This document shows positions 34,048 through 42,839 of a stretch of 64,000 nucleotides of DNA, piece after piece. The stretch spans positions 1 to 64,000 of the forward strand of contig JAMCVK010000002.1 in assembly GCA_023475225.1 (NCBI GenBank), read 5' to 3'. Source of the stretch: Chloroflexota bacterium (lineage in GTDB: Bacteria > Chloroflexota > UBA6077 > FW602-bin22 > JAMCVK01). The notes beneath the pieces were generated by a model, which saw nothing but the letters and a program-made list of their open reading frames with translations, was not told the DNA's origin and made no database searches. Each line of letters starts with the position of its first letter. Positions within the stretch are counted from its first letter, which is position 1. Made by a program: the position numbers and the translations under genes.

Positions 34048-35586
34048 TCATTGAAAATATGCCGCTTCCCTACTAGTCACGGGATTGGGGTTCCAACTCT
34101 CCCACTCCTCATAGTACTTACGTAAGTGCCCCTTAAGTTGAGTAACAAGCTCTTCCATACCCGGTTGCTTAGTTGCGCCTGCCGAACGCAGAGCATCAGT
34201 GAATTCAGCAAGTACTTGCCTTTTGTCAACCTTAGTCAAAATCCCCTCTCGTAGCACTACTTCACCGTCAATGATAACCGTATCAACATGGGCTGATTTA
34301 CCCCGCATCACCAGTAGCTCAACAATCCTTTGTTCCGCATCCACCGCCATAGCCGTAATCTCCTCCAAGCGGAGCAATACCAGATCAGCCCGCTTCCCCG
34401 GCTGTATGGTGCCGATATTCTCTGTGCCCAAAACGGCCTTTATCCCATTCACCGTAGCCATACGAAAAGACTGCTCAGACCGTAAAGTGAGAGAAACCAT
34501 GCCAGGGGATGAATTTTGCAGTCGGCAGCAGAGCCGCATCTCCTGGAGGATATCTGTGTCATCATCGATCGTTATTCCGTCCAGCCCGATGGCGACATTA
34601 ACGCCCTTATCTAATAAGCGGATTACTGGTGCCGTCCCACTGCGCAGGCGCAGGTTTGAACTGGGATTATGGACAACAGATACCCTATTGTGGGCCAGGA
34701 TCTCTATATCCCTCTCGCTCAACCATACACAATGAGCACAGGTCACCGAAGAGTCCAGGAAACCGAAACCGTTCAGCAATTCGACCAATGATTGGCCATA
34801 TTTTTTGAGCCCGTAGATCCCCTGGTACATCGTCTCCAGAAGATGGAGGTGAATCCCTGCCCCCAGGTCTTTAGAGCGCGCCTTGATCGCCTGAAGCAGC
34901 TCGTCGCTGCACCATTGTGGTCCCACCGGATAGAAAAGGACCTTTATCCTGGGATAGCGAGCCATATGTCGTCGATATAAATGATCGAATATAGCAAAAT
35001 ATTCCTCCGGGGAGGGGACGCTGAACTCCTCAAGAAGAGCCCGGGCCTGCCTGGCTAGAGGCATGGGCAGGGATGAAAGGAACGCATCGTCCCCGCCATA
35101 AACCAGGAAGTTCTGGTTCTTTATAGGGATGGCGAATCCTACTCTGAGCCCCAATTGTTCGTAAGCCGCTATAGCCCTCTCCAGATTACTCTCAAAAGTG
35201 CTTGGGTGACATGGACTTGGGCAGTGCATGGTAGTCGTTATCCCCGATTCGATCTGTTGCATGCCAGCCAAGAGGGTGGTCAGGTAAGGATCGATTGGCG
35301 ATCCCCTGAGGCCCAACAGCAGCAGCTCCAGCGGATCGTCGGCCATACCGAGCTGGGTCAAGGTTAAGCCCCGGCCATGATCGTGCGCATTGACCAGGCC
35401 AGGAATGACCAGATGAGCCGTTGAGCCGATCTCAGGCGCCTTGTATTTCACCACCAGGTCATTATAGGGACCGACCTCGATTATCTGCCCCTTCTCCACA
35501 TAAACGGCCCCATCAGAGATCAGCTCCTCTGCTTTGGCCTTCCCGACCCCTGTCAGGATATATTTTCCTTTGACTAGGAGAGACAC
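34048..35586 (-). CDS. amidohydrolase, SsnA/chlorohydrolase-type
   Basis: 512 residues in the COG0402 group. The metal ligands look complete: N-A-H-D-H (H-x-H), I-H-L-H-L-L-E, C-A-H-C-V-W-L, and I-G-L-D-G. GTG start with GAGG upstream. Family members deaminate guanine, S-adenosylhomocysteine or triazines or open cyclic amides. The long C-terminal tail after the barrel (about 60 residues) is unusual. Between the DUF1116 gene and the TIGR04076 gene it is likely part of the same pathway, perhaps releasing an amide or opening a ring. Confidence 0.87.
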   Translation of the reverse strand: MSLLVKGKYILTGVGKAKAEELISDGAVYVEKGQIIEVGPYNDLVVKYKAPEIGSTAHLVIPGLVNAHDHGRGLTLTQLGMADDPLELLLLGLRGSPIDPYLTTLLAGMQQIESGITTTMHCPSPCHPSTFESNLERAIAAYEQLGLRVGFAIPIKNQNFLVYGGDDAFLSSLPMPLARQARALLEEFSVPSPEEYFAIFDHLYRRHMARYPRIKVLFYPVGPQWCSDELLQAIKARSKDLGAGIHLHLLETMYQGIYGLKKYGQSLVELLNGFGFLDSSVTCAHCVWLSERDIEILAHNRVSVVHNPSSNLRLRSGTAPVIRLLDKGVNVAIGLDGITIDDDTDILQEMRLCCRLQNSSPGMVSLTLRSEQSFRMATVNGIKAVLGTENIGTIQPGKRADLVLLRLEEITAMAVDAEQRIVELLVMRGKSAHVDTVIIDGEVVLREGILTKVDKRQVLAEFTDALRSAGATKQPGMEELVTQLKGHLRKYYEEWESWNPNPVTSREAAYFQ

Positions 35587-35646
35587 CCTTTATCCTCTAG
35601 TTGCAAGCAACCGTATCTATCGCGCACAGAGGCCCTTTAGAGCATT

Positions 35647-35922
35647 CTATTCTTGAGGACCCTTAGCAGCCCTGCGCAACTCAAAGATCACTGGGTTCGC
35701 CGCATCAGGACAGGCCACCAAGACCGTACCATACTCCTCCCAGGGCAGTGATCCCCCAAAGCGCAGCACCCGTGCATCGGCATAAATCGCATTGTGGGCC
35801 GCGGCGCAAAGATTAGCCGGCGTATACTTTCCCACCTCGAATTCATCGCCCGGCTTATGCCCCAGGGCACACTGACCTCTAACTTCTCGCACTTCGGCTA
35901 TGACAACGTATTGCTCGGCCAT
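35647..35922 (-). CDS. TIGR04076 family protein
   Basis: 91 residues with the family pattern: V-R-G-Q-C-A-L-G-H-K-P-G-D-E-F, N-L-C-A-A-A-H-N-A-I-Y, R-F-G-G-S-L-P-W-E and A-C-P-D-A-A-N-P-V-I-F-E-L. Three cysteines are spaced as in the family. Function is unknown, and homologues are common in anaerobes next to corrinoid or MttB-type genes as I recall. GGGAGG is about 9 bases before the chosen ATG at 35922. An upstream ATG at 35979 would make the gene overlap the MttB-like gene. Confidence 0.9.
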   Translation of the reverse strand: MAEQYVVIAEVREVRGQCALGHKPGDEFEVGKYTPANLCAAAHNAIYADARVLRFGGSLPWEEYGTVLVACPDAANPVIFELRRAAKGPQE

Positions 35923-35963
35923 CTTTAAAGACCTCCCCTCTGTAGGATTGGTACCCAAGAAGA

Positions 35964-37427
35964 TCACTGGGACAGCCATCGCCGCTTAAGGGATTCGATC
36001 TCCTTGATGATGTGATCAGGCAATGGCTCGGGCTTATGATTCTCAAGTATCTCTTTTACTTTTTCGTTTATCTTCTCCCCCAGAGTTGGCACATTCAGTC
36101 CCTCTCTATAGGTGGTTCTGTCCAAAAGCCTGGGCATCCACCACTTCCTAAAGTGCCTTACTGTATGCTCTTCGGCTAGATAGTTTCCTCCCGGCCCGAT
36201 CCTGTCGATCAAATCCAGCGCGAGGGTTTCTTGGCTCACCTCTATCCCTTTCATAATCTGGTCGATCATGCCTATAATCTCGTTAGTCAATACCATTATC
36301 TCTAAGGAGATGATGGTGCAATGATCGAGCACACCCACATCGTGAATAAGATTGGCTCCGCTGAGGGCGGCCATGAGACAGGATAGAGCGCATTCCAATG
36401 CTGCCTGTTGATCCAGCATTTTGGCGTCACTACACCCTGCCGTCCCAAACATAGGCAGCTTGTAATAATGAGCCATGTCTGCTAAGGCAGCGCACATAAG
36501 GTATAGCTCCGGCGCTCCATAGGGGAAAATGGTGGTCCTCATATCCAATGGTGCCGGAATACCTCCGAAGATGAAGGGAGAACCGGCTCTTTTCAGTTGA
36601 GCGATCACCAACCCACTTAGGGTTTCAGCAATATTGAGCGCCAGGGTACCAGCGAAGGTAGCTGGAGCAGTAGCCCCAGCGATGGGCATTGGGGTATAGA
36701 CTAAGGGGATGCCCTCCTCGGCACAGAGGAGGACCTTCCACAGAGCCTCCTGACTATGGGTCAAGGGGCTGATGGGTTCTGAATAATGAAAGATAAATGG
36801 CTTCTGACGTAACGCCTCACGGCTACCGGCAACGATGGAGGCCATCTCTAGGATATCAGCGAGTCCGCGGGTATCGAAGCAACAAAAGCCAATGGGCTTG
36901 CTTGTATACAGCAACATCTGCCTGAAGGCGACCCGGTCGGCCACTGCTGCCGGATAATCGGTTGACCATCCCGCAGTGGCAATGAAATGGATGTTCGGAA
37001 GGTAATCACCCACAATAGCGCTTCGTCTTACATCATCTGCTACGAACGCTCTTCTCTCCCGCGTATACGGGTCGATGGTCTCCGGACAATCAGCCATGAT
37101 CCCGAAATGGGTCTGACGATCCCCCAAAAGTACAGACTGTTCTCCATCCCGGCTATAGAGGACCACCCTCTGCGGGGCGCTATCAAGTGCCTTCTCCACC
37201 AGAGAGGTAGGTATCTTTACAAGGCGACCGTCGGATACATAAGCACCTGCTGCCCGTAATAGTTCCACCACCTCTTCAGCACAGACCTTTACTCCGGTAC
37301 GCCCCAAGATCTCCAAGCTGGCCGAATGGATCTCGTTTATCTGAGATGGAGACAGCACCGAGATGTGAGGGGATATGGATTCAACTGGATCTTTTCCCAT
37401 CGCACTTATCTCGCCGAGCGCGTGCAT
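35964..37427 (-). CDS. trimethylamine methyltransferase (MttB) family protein without pyrrolysine
   Basis: 487 residues of the MttB superfamily: start L-S-P-S-Q-I-N-E-I-H, middle Y-T-P-M-P-I-A-G-A-T-A-P-A-T, and end I-L-E-N-H-K-P-E-P-L. No in-frame UAG interrupts the family-length frame, so it is a non-pyrrolysine homologue, such as those that demethylate glycine betaine, proline betaine or carnitine onto a corrinoid protein. No corrinoid protein gene is in the window. It follows the GntR gene and precedes TIGR04076. The substrate is unknown. Start codon at 37427 or 37400. Confidence 0.9.
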   Translation of the reverse strand: MHALGEISAMGKDPVESISPHISVLSPSQINEIHSASLEILGRTGVKVCAEEVVELLRAAGAYVSDGRLVKIPTSLVEKALDSAPQRVVLYSRDGEQSVLLGDRQTHFGIMADCPETIDPYTRERRAFVADDVRRSAIVGDYLPNIHFIATAGWSTDYPAAVADRVAFRQMLLYTSKPIGFCCFDTRGLADILEMASIVAGSREALRQKPFIFHYSEPISPLTHSQEALWKVLLCAEEGIPLVYTPMPIAGATAPATFAGTLALNIAETLSGLVIAQLKRAGSPFIFGGIPAPLDMRTTIFPYGAPELYLMCAALADMAHYYKLPMFGTAGCSDAKMLDQQAALECALSCLMAALSGANLIHDVGVLDHCTIISLEIMVLTNEIIGMIDQIMKGIEVSQETLALDLIDRIGPGGNYLAEEHTVRHFRKWWMPRLLDRTTYREGLNVPTLGEKINEKVKEILENHKPEPLPDHIIKEIESLKRRWLSQ

Positions 37428-37516
37428 CTCTGGCTTATCTCTCCTGCCCCTATGATCCCTGGGGCGATAAAGCCCTCCACGATTCGGATCAGCAAAGCCT
37501 GGTATCCTGGTGATGC

Positions 37517-38263
37517 CTAATCAACGAACCTGCGGATCAAATGGAACTTGAAGAAATCGCAGACGTGGTAGTTCAATGAATACTCAAATGGTGTGTTGTC
37601 CACCGAGTACAGAATCTCTTCAGCGAGCAGCAAGAGCGTGTTACGAGGTACACCCAGCTGCTTGGCCAGAAAGCGATCAGCAGTCGTGGGGATGATATTC
37701 GTCCAGGCATAATCGATAGGAGGTTCACCACGCGTCAGAAGGAAGTCCAAAACCGAGCCCGTAAAACCGGCCCGTAATTCGGCCAGCGGCACCACAGCCT
37801 CAGGAAGGATATCCACTAAGTAGGCCACCGGTCGCCCATCGGCCGTCTTCACCCGGGAGACGACGTTGACTATCTCACCTTCCTTGATGGCCATTTTGCT
37901 GGCCAGCTCCTCATCAGCCGCCCGCTGCTCGAAGACAACCTTCTCGGTACCACACCTCCAGCCCTTCTTGGCAGCGAGGATCTCCAGGCTCTGTAGGGCC
38001 TCTAAACCCCGCTCGATGGTTGGCTTAGCGCTGGCCACGAAGGTGCCTACGCCATGACGCTGAATGATGAGTCCCTCCTGTTGAGAGGCGCGCAGGGCCT
38101 CTCGCAAGGTGGCCCGGGAGATACCTAAAAGCTCCGCCAACTCGGCCTCAGGCGGCATCTTGCTCCCTGCAGAGAAAAACCCTTCACGAATCAGAGCCTC
38201 GAGTCGTTCTTTGGCGATGAGGTAAAGGGGACGGCGATCCTGTTTCACCTTAAGATCAAGCAT
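37517..38263 (-). CDS. GntR family regulator, HutC/UTRA type
   Basis: 248 residues. N-terminal winged helix (L-A-E-L-L-G-I-S-R-A-T-L-R-E-A-L and G-V-G-T-F-V) and a C-terminal UTRA ligand domain from about residue 95. HutC-type regulators are repressors relieved by a small pathway metabolite. It heads the minus-strand island and is divergent from the DUF2877 gene, so it probably controls both. A GTCT-N6-AGAC inverted repeat lies about 30 bases upstream of its start. Confidence 0.92.
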   Translation of the reverse strand: MLDLKVKQDRRPLYLIAKERLEALIREGFFSAGSKMPPEAELAELLGISRATLREALRASQQEGLIIQRHGVGTFVASAKPTIERGLEALQSLEILAAKKGWRCGTEKVVFEQRAADEELASKMAIKEGEIVNVVSRVKTADGRPVAYLVDILPEAVVPLAELRAGFTGSVLDFLLTRGEPPIDYAWTNIIPTTADRFLAKQLGVPRNTLLLLAEEILYSVDNTPFEYSLNYHVCDFFKFHLIRRFVD

Positions 38264-38291
38264 TGGACACCACCCAAATTAATTAATAGAC

Positions 38292-38305
38292 GTCTGACCT
38301 TAGAC
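38292..38305. promoter_or_regulatory. candidate GntR operator
   Basis: GTCT-GACCTT-AGAC is an inverted repeat about 30 bases upstream of the GntR start. HutC-type proteins often bind short inverted repeats, but the exact site for this subfamily is not known to me. Low certainty. Confidence 0.3.
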
Positions 38306-38482
38306 AACTGTCCTCTTATATTCTCATACGGTTCTTACCGACAGTCAAATGAGTCCTAGGAGGTTGGAGCGCCTAGAAGGTAATTTATCTCATTATTTCT
38401 TTCTTTTTCTCGCTTTTTCTATCAATCATAAGCCGTCAGAGAGAATCCACCATCTGGACTCCTTCTCAGTCTCATCTAATGA

Positions 38483-38511
38483 TTGACCTGAAATGATCTA
38501 TCTGCTATACC
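38483..38511 (+). promoter_or_regulatory. promoter of the DUF2877 gene
   Basis: TTGACC (38483-38488) and TATACC (38506-38511) are 17 bases apart. The predicted start near 38518 rules out the TTG at 38516 and leaves almost no leader for the ATG at 38522. It favours the ATG at 38546 or 38549. Confidence 0.5.
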
Positions 38512-38545
38512 TAGGTTGCGGATGACTTCTGGTGACACGGGTTTA

Positions 38546-39505
38546 ATGATGAATCAGATACTCAGGGCTTCAATCATCGGACTGAGGGGCTTAGAGACCC
38601 TACAGGCAGGGAACTTCACGGCCGAGATCCAGGGCATTTTCGATACCAGTTTTAACCTCGTCACGCCCCAACGCCTTCTGATCGGCGTGCTGGCCCGGCT
38701 CAACAGGGGCCCCACCAGCCTGATCGTGGATGGCCTTCAGCATTGGCTCCCCAAGGTGGCGGAGGGTATGCGGGCCATAAGGAAAGACAGTTGCCTTCTC
38801 ATACCTGCGGCCGGTCTGGCCATCTCGTTCAAAGAGGCAGCCGTCTGGTCTGGGCAGCTGCGGCTCACCGCCACCCCAGCCGACCCGGCAAAAGCCCTCA
38901 TCCATCTACAAGACACCTGTGGCCGGATGGGAAGATACAACGATGAGCCAGGGTTAGGACAACTGCTACCCAACGTCTTCGATTACTTCCAGGGCATCAA
39001 GGAGGAACAACTCCATACCATCGCCCAATATGCCCTGCCCCACCTCAGGGCCTTACAAGGCGGCATGCAGAGGATGCTTTCTCTCAGTCGAAGACGACCT
39101 GAATTCCAGGCGACGGCCTTGACCTCCCTGGCCTCTCCCCTCATCGGCTTAGGGCCGGGACTGACGCCATCAGGGGACGATGTGCTTACAGGGCTAATGG
39201 CCACCATGTACTTGGTGGCGACGCATTGGGGTTGGCAGCGAGGGGTAATCAGGGCGATCAATCACTCGCTGGCGGCTGCTGTCGAGGGACGTACTACCAT
39301 CGTCAGCGAGAACCAGCTGAGATATGCGGCTCGAGGCGAGGTAGCCGAGGCGGTACTGGAGGTCGTGTTAGCCGCCCTCCAGGCAAGGGACGACCTGGAG
39401 GAGAAGGTCGCCGCTCTTTTACAGGTAGGAGCCTCATCGGGGGGTGATTTGCTCCTCGGTATCTGCCTGGGCTTTCGCTTATTGGCCTGGTCTACAGTCC
39501 GATAG
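38546..39505 (+). CDS. DUF2877 / YlbF / AllH-type oxamate carbamoyltransferase subunit
   Basis: About 319 residues. The family hallmarks are L-I-G-L-G-P-G-L-T-P-S-G-D-D-V-L-T-G and V-G-A-S-S-G-G-D-L-L-L-G. This is the third partner of FdrA and DUF1116 in AllFGH. It is encoded on the opposite strand across the GntR gene, unlike the tight operon of E. coli. The start is uncertain: a TTG at 38516 and an ATG at 38522 also exist, but the promoter argues for 38546. Its 3' end overlaps the convergent GGT-family gene by 14 bases. Confidence 0.9.
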   Translation: MMNQILRASIIGLRGLETLQAGNFTAEIQGIFDTSFNLVTPQRLLIGVLARLNRGPTSLIVDGLQHWLPKVAEGMRAIRKDSCLLIPAAGLAISFKEAAVWSGQLRLTATPADPAKALIHLQDTCGRMGRYNDEPGLGQLLPNVFDYFQGIKEEQLHTIAQYALPHLRALQGGMQRMLSLSRRRPEFQATALTSLASPLIGLGPGLTPSGDDVLTGLMATMYLVATHWGWQRGVIRAINHSLAAAVEGRTTIVSENQLRYAARGEVAEAVLEVVLAALQARDDLEEKVAALLQVGASSGGDLLLGICLGFRLLAWSTVR

Positions 39506-41090
39506 CGTAGGCTTCACGGCGGGGATCAGCCCCGCCAAACAACACGCCTTTCTTGCGGTCAATGATGATCCCTTGAGCGCTTCCCAAATCGAAGTCCCAG
39601 TCGGCCATAAGGAAGATATGGTGTCCCTGATCCTCCAGCCTCCTGCCCACCACCGCCGCCAGGCGGCTCTCCAGTCCTAGCCTATTTTCCGGATACAGAC
39701 GCCAGCGCGGGGCTTCCACAGCTTGCTGAATGTCCATTCCAAAGACGACGATGTTGTTGAGGACCTGCAACAGCGTCTGAGTCTGTCCGTCGGCCCCAGG
39801 GGTGCCGAAGACCAGGAAAAGATGCCCATCCTTGAAGCCCATGGCCGGATTAAGGGTATGATAGGGACGCTTGCGGGGCTGGATACAATTGACGTGACCC
39901 CCCGTCAGGTTGAAGGAGCTGCCCCGATTGTGCAAGATTATGCCGGTCTTCTCATCGGCCAGGCCGGAGCCAAAGTTATCGAAGATGCTTTGAATCAAGG
40001 AAACAGCGCTGCCCTCTTCATCAACCACAGCGAGATAGACCGTGTCCTCCCCACCCCTTAGCTGACCGGGTGCTACCTGCGCCGCTGCCCAAGCTGGATC
40101 GATCTCGTTCCTCCGGCGCGCCGCGTACTCCTTAGAAAGCAACAGCGCCACAGGAATGTCCATAAAATCGGGATCTCCGATATATTTATCGCGGTCGGCA
40201 AAGCTCAGCTTGACCGCCTCCACAAGAAGGTGAATATAACCGGGAGCATTATGACCCAAGTCTTCGAGAGGGATGTCCTCTACGAGGTTCAATTGCAATA
40301 GAAGGGCTATCCCCTGGCTGTTGGGAGGCATCTCATAAATCTGATAACCACGATAGGTAGTGCTGATGGGTTCCATCCAGGTACTGCTGTGTTCAGCGAA
40401 GTCCTGCAGGGTGTGTGACCCTCCCCATTTCTGGAGCGATCCCACCAGAGCCGCGGTGATCTCACCATTATAGAAAACCGACCGACCACCGGCCGCGATC
40501 TCAGACAGGCTCCTGCCCAGGTTGGCTTGCACTAGCACGTCCCCTGATTCTGGGGGTCGGCCATTCGGCCAGAGTAGGGTCCAAAGGGCAGGGGAGGCTC
40601 TGGTGCGGAACCATTCGCTGCACAGTTGCTGATGAAGGTGGACGGAAACCGGGAAGCCCTCCAGGGCATAGGTGATGGCCGGGCGCAAAACCTCAGCCAA
40701 ACTCATAGTTCCGAAGCGGGAGAGGGCCGTCACCCAGCCATCCACGACCCCAGGCACGGTCACAGAATGAACACTAGTGGAAGGAATATCTTTATAACCT
40801 CTCTCCCAAAACCACTGCCTATCAGCCCCAGAGGGTGCTCGGCCACTGGCATTGAGGGCCAGCACCCTGCCGCCCCTAGCCCCGTAAAAAAGAAGGAAGA
40901 GATCACCACCCAGGCCACAGGCGTAGGGTTTAACGACGGCCAATACAGCCGCGGCCGCGATGGCCGCATCCATGGCGTTGCCACCCTTCCTGAGAATATC
41001 TATGGCTGTCTGAGTAGCCAGGTGATGGTCAGAAACGGCCATCGCCCGTCTGCTGGTGATCACCGGACGGTAGGTGGAAAGAGGAGCCAT
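39492..41090 (-). CDS. gamma-glutamyltransferase-family Ntn-hydrolase (paralogue 2), oxamate amidohydrolase candidate
   Basis: 532 residues, close in length to the characterised Klebsiella oxamate amidohydrolase HpxW (about 527 by memory). It has G-G-N-A-M-D-A-A-I-A-A near the start and an autocleavage site D-T-V-Y-L-A-V-V-D with Thr near position 350. The GGT glutamate-binding L-S-S-M motif reads Y-H-T-L-N-P-A-M. No signal peptide. HpxW is a GGT-fold enzyme hydrolysing oxamate to oxalate and ammonia. This gene faces DUF2877 of the oxamate-forming complex, so the assignment is plausible but not proven. Confidence 0.85.
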   Translation of the reverse strand: MAPLSTYRPVITSRRAMAVSDHHLATQTAIDILRKGGNAMDAAIAAAAVLAVVKPYACGLGGDLFLLFYGARGGRVLALNASGRAPSGADRQWFWERGYKDIPSTSVHSVTVPGVVDGWVTALSRFGTMSLAEVLRPAITYALEGFPVSVHLHQQLCSEWFRTRASPALWTLLWPNGRPPESGDVLVQANLGRSLSEIAAGGRSVFYNGEITAALVGSLQKWGGSHTLQDFAEHSSTWMEPISTTYRGYQIYEMPPNSQGIALLLQLNLVEDIPLEDLGHNAPGYIHLLVEAVKLSFADRDKYIGDPDFMDIPVALLLSKEYAARRRNEIDPAWAAAQVAPGQLRGGEDTVYLAVVDEEGSAVSLIQSIFDNFGSGLADEKTGIILHNRGSSFNLTGGHVNCIQPRKRPYHTLNPAMGFKDGHLFLVFGTPGADGQTQTLLQVLNNIVVFGMDIQQAVEAPRWRLYPENRLGLESRLAAVVGRRLEDQGHHIFLMADWDFDLGSAQGIIIDRKKGVLFGGADPRREAYAIGL

Positions 41091-41246
41091 TCAATCCTCC
41101 GGGTCGTAAAAGTCATAGCTGCTCCAGCCACAGAGCGGGCTTTGGTCATAGCACGGGATTGTCTGGGGCCATTTTACGGGGCGATCTATATTCCCGTCAA
41201 GAACGCACAGACAGCCCGGCTGGAATTCGATTTGGGATACCCAGGG

Positions 41247-42839
41247 TTAAGGCCGGCCCCTGGAATGCGACTGGGCTGATCGCTGTTCCGGGGGCTGGCC
41301 CGTGCCCTCCCTCGGACCCCTCTCCCGGGCAGGTGGTGGCGTAACCACTGGGGGTTCGGCTGCTGGCGTTGGACTCAAGGGGTTTTCCACCGGCCGGCCG
41401 GGTGTGACTCGACCTTGCGGATGGGCCCTGGGCGTCCGAGAGGGCGTCTCCGGTTTGACCGGCGTTGCAGTGGGTGTCGGCGTTGCAGACGGTCCCTCCG
41501 ATTTGACCGACGTCCTGGCGGGCGTTGCCCGCCGCTCCTGGCCCTCCTCTGGCTCACCTCTGCGCGGCGGCGTAACCCCTGGCTGACGTGTCGGTCGCGG
41601 CTTGGCCTCAGGACTGGGTGTCGCCGCTGGAGTAGGCTGACCCGCTGGGAGAGCAGGCTGTGGTTCGCCACCCAAGCTGCTTATGAGCGTGGTATAGGCA
41701 GCGTAGAGCCGGTCATAGTTCGCCTGACTGATGTGGCCCGAACGCTGCAGGGCGTTGAGCTCGTGCAAGAAAGCATCCAGCTGATTTAGGGATACCTTAG
41801 TCTGACCACGCTCCAGGCTCGCCTGGACAGACAGCAGTTTAGCCAGTAAGCCCTCGTAGCTCTGACCGGGGACGTTGGGATCCGCGCTCAAAGAGACGAC
41901 ATCAGAGATGGTCTGGGTGAGGGTGATGCCTATCGTGTTGCTGATAGACGGAGTGGCAGTCGGCGGCGGGGTCGGTGTAAGCGGCGCTGGCGTGGCTGGC
42001 GTCGTTGGGGTAACCTCCGCTGCCGGTGTGCCGACCCTCTTGCCACTCGGCTTCTTCCCCTCTACCGCCCTGCTAGCTATCTCGATGCCCCAGCGACTGG
42101 TCTCCCTGGCTCGTTCCAGGGAACTCCGTGCCTCCGCTGGAGCCGACTCCATCACCCTGGCCAGAGCGGACTGCTGTCGGGCCAGATTTTCCTGCAGGCG
42201 TGCCAGGGGAACCGTAACATCTTTACCTTCCGCTTCATCCTCAACAAGCAATCCTACGGCCTTATCCACATTGCGACGGTACTGCTCGGCCAGATCCCCA
42301 GCTGCTTCACTTCTCCCCAGCTGAATGCTCTTCGCCAACTCGCTCAGGCGCTTGGCCGCCAGCTCCTCGTAAACCTGGGCCTTCGCCTCGGCCGACGGAG
42401 CCAGGCCCAACTGCAACTGCTCGAGAGAGGTCTTAACAGTATATAAAGGATCGCCGGGCAGACTGCCCTGTGCGGCCACGGCCGTTCCTCCACTGGCCAT
42501 CACCGTGATGGCCAAAATGATGGCGACAATCAATGCTGGCATACTCATCCTCCTGATCTTAATGGGACTTTCCCAATTAAGATAACGAAGGAGAGACCAC
42601 CTTGTTACTGGTTCCGCACATATTCGCTGCATCAACCGGGCGCGAGCCAGCCTCTTGAATTGCGGGCTAGGCTCGACATCTTTAGGGTAATGAAGCTCTA
42701 GGGCCAGGCGCAGCAGTGGCGCTAGATCCGCCCCCAGGACAGCATACTCTGCTGAGATTTCCTCGATGTTTTTGTGTCCCTTCCCCAGCTCCTCCAGGGC
42801 CTCAGCCAGGACACCCTCTACTCTTCTCTTCTCAGGCAC
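41247..42839 (-). CDS. DUF5667-domain anti-sigma-like membrane protein
   Basis: 530 residues. A helical N-terminal part (about 1-90) resembles anti-sigma domains. A single membrane segment (M-P-A-L-I-V-A-I-I-L-A-I-T-V-M-A) follows near 100, then G-S-L-P-G-D-P-L-Y-T-V-K-T, the DUF5667 signature. The outside half is Thr/Pro rich and disordered. It overlaps the ECF sigma gene by 22 bases, so it is the likely membrane anti-sigma factor. C-terminal repeats such as T-P-x-A-T-P would vary in length. Confidence 0.82.
   Translation of the reverse strand: MPEKRRVEGVLAEALEELGKGHKNIEEISAEYAVLGADLAPLLRLALELHYPKDVEPSPQFKRLARARLMQRICAEPVTRWSLLRYLNWESPIKIRRMSMPALIVAIILAITVMASGGTAVAAQGSLPGDPLYTVKTSLEQLQLGLAPSAEAKAQVYEELAAKRLSELAKSIQLGRSEAAGDLAEQYRRNVDKAVGLLVEDEAEGKDVTVPLARLQENLARQQSALARVMESAPAEARSSLERARETSRWGIEIASRAVEGKKPSGKRVGTPAAEVTPTTPATPAPLTPTPPPTATPSISNTIGITLTQTISDVVSLSADPNVPGQSYEGLLAKLLSVQASLERGQTKVSLNQLDAFLHELNALQRSGHISQANYDRLYAAYTTLISSLGGEPQPALPAGQPTPAATPSPEAKPRPTRQPGVTPPRRGEPEEGQERRATPARTSVKSEGPSATPTPTATPVKPETPSRTPRAHPQGRVTPGRPVENPLSPTPAAEPPVVTPPPARERGPREGTGQPPEQRSAQSHSRGRP

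Noticed and set aside
35964-37427. Pyrrolysine-containing MttB
   Set aside because: The frame is of full family length with no internal UAG, so no pyrrolysine readthrough is needed.
41091-41246. Small gene between the GGT-family and DUF5667 genes
   Set aside because: A plus-strand frame continues from 40626 but lacks a ribosome site and is a shadow of the GGT-family gene.
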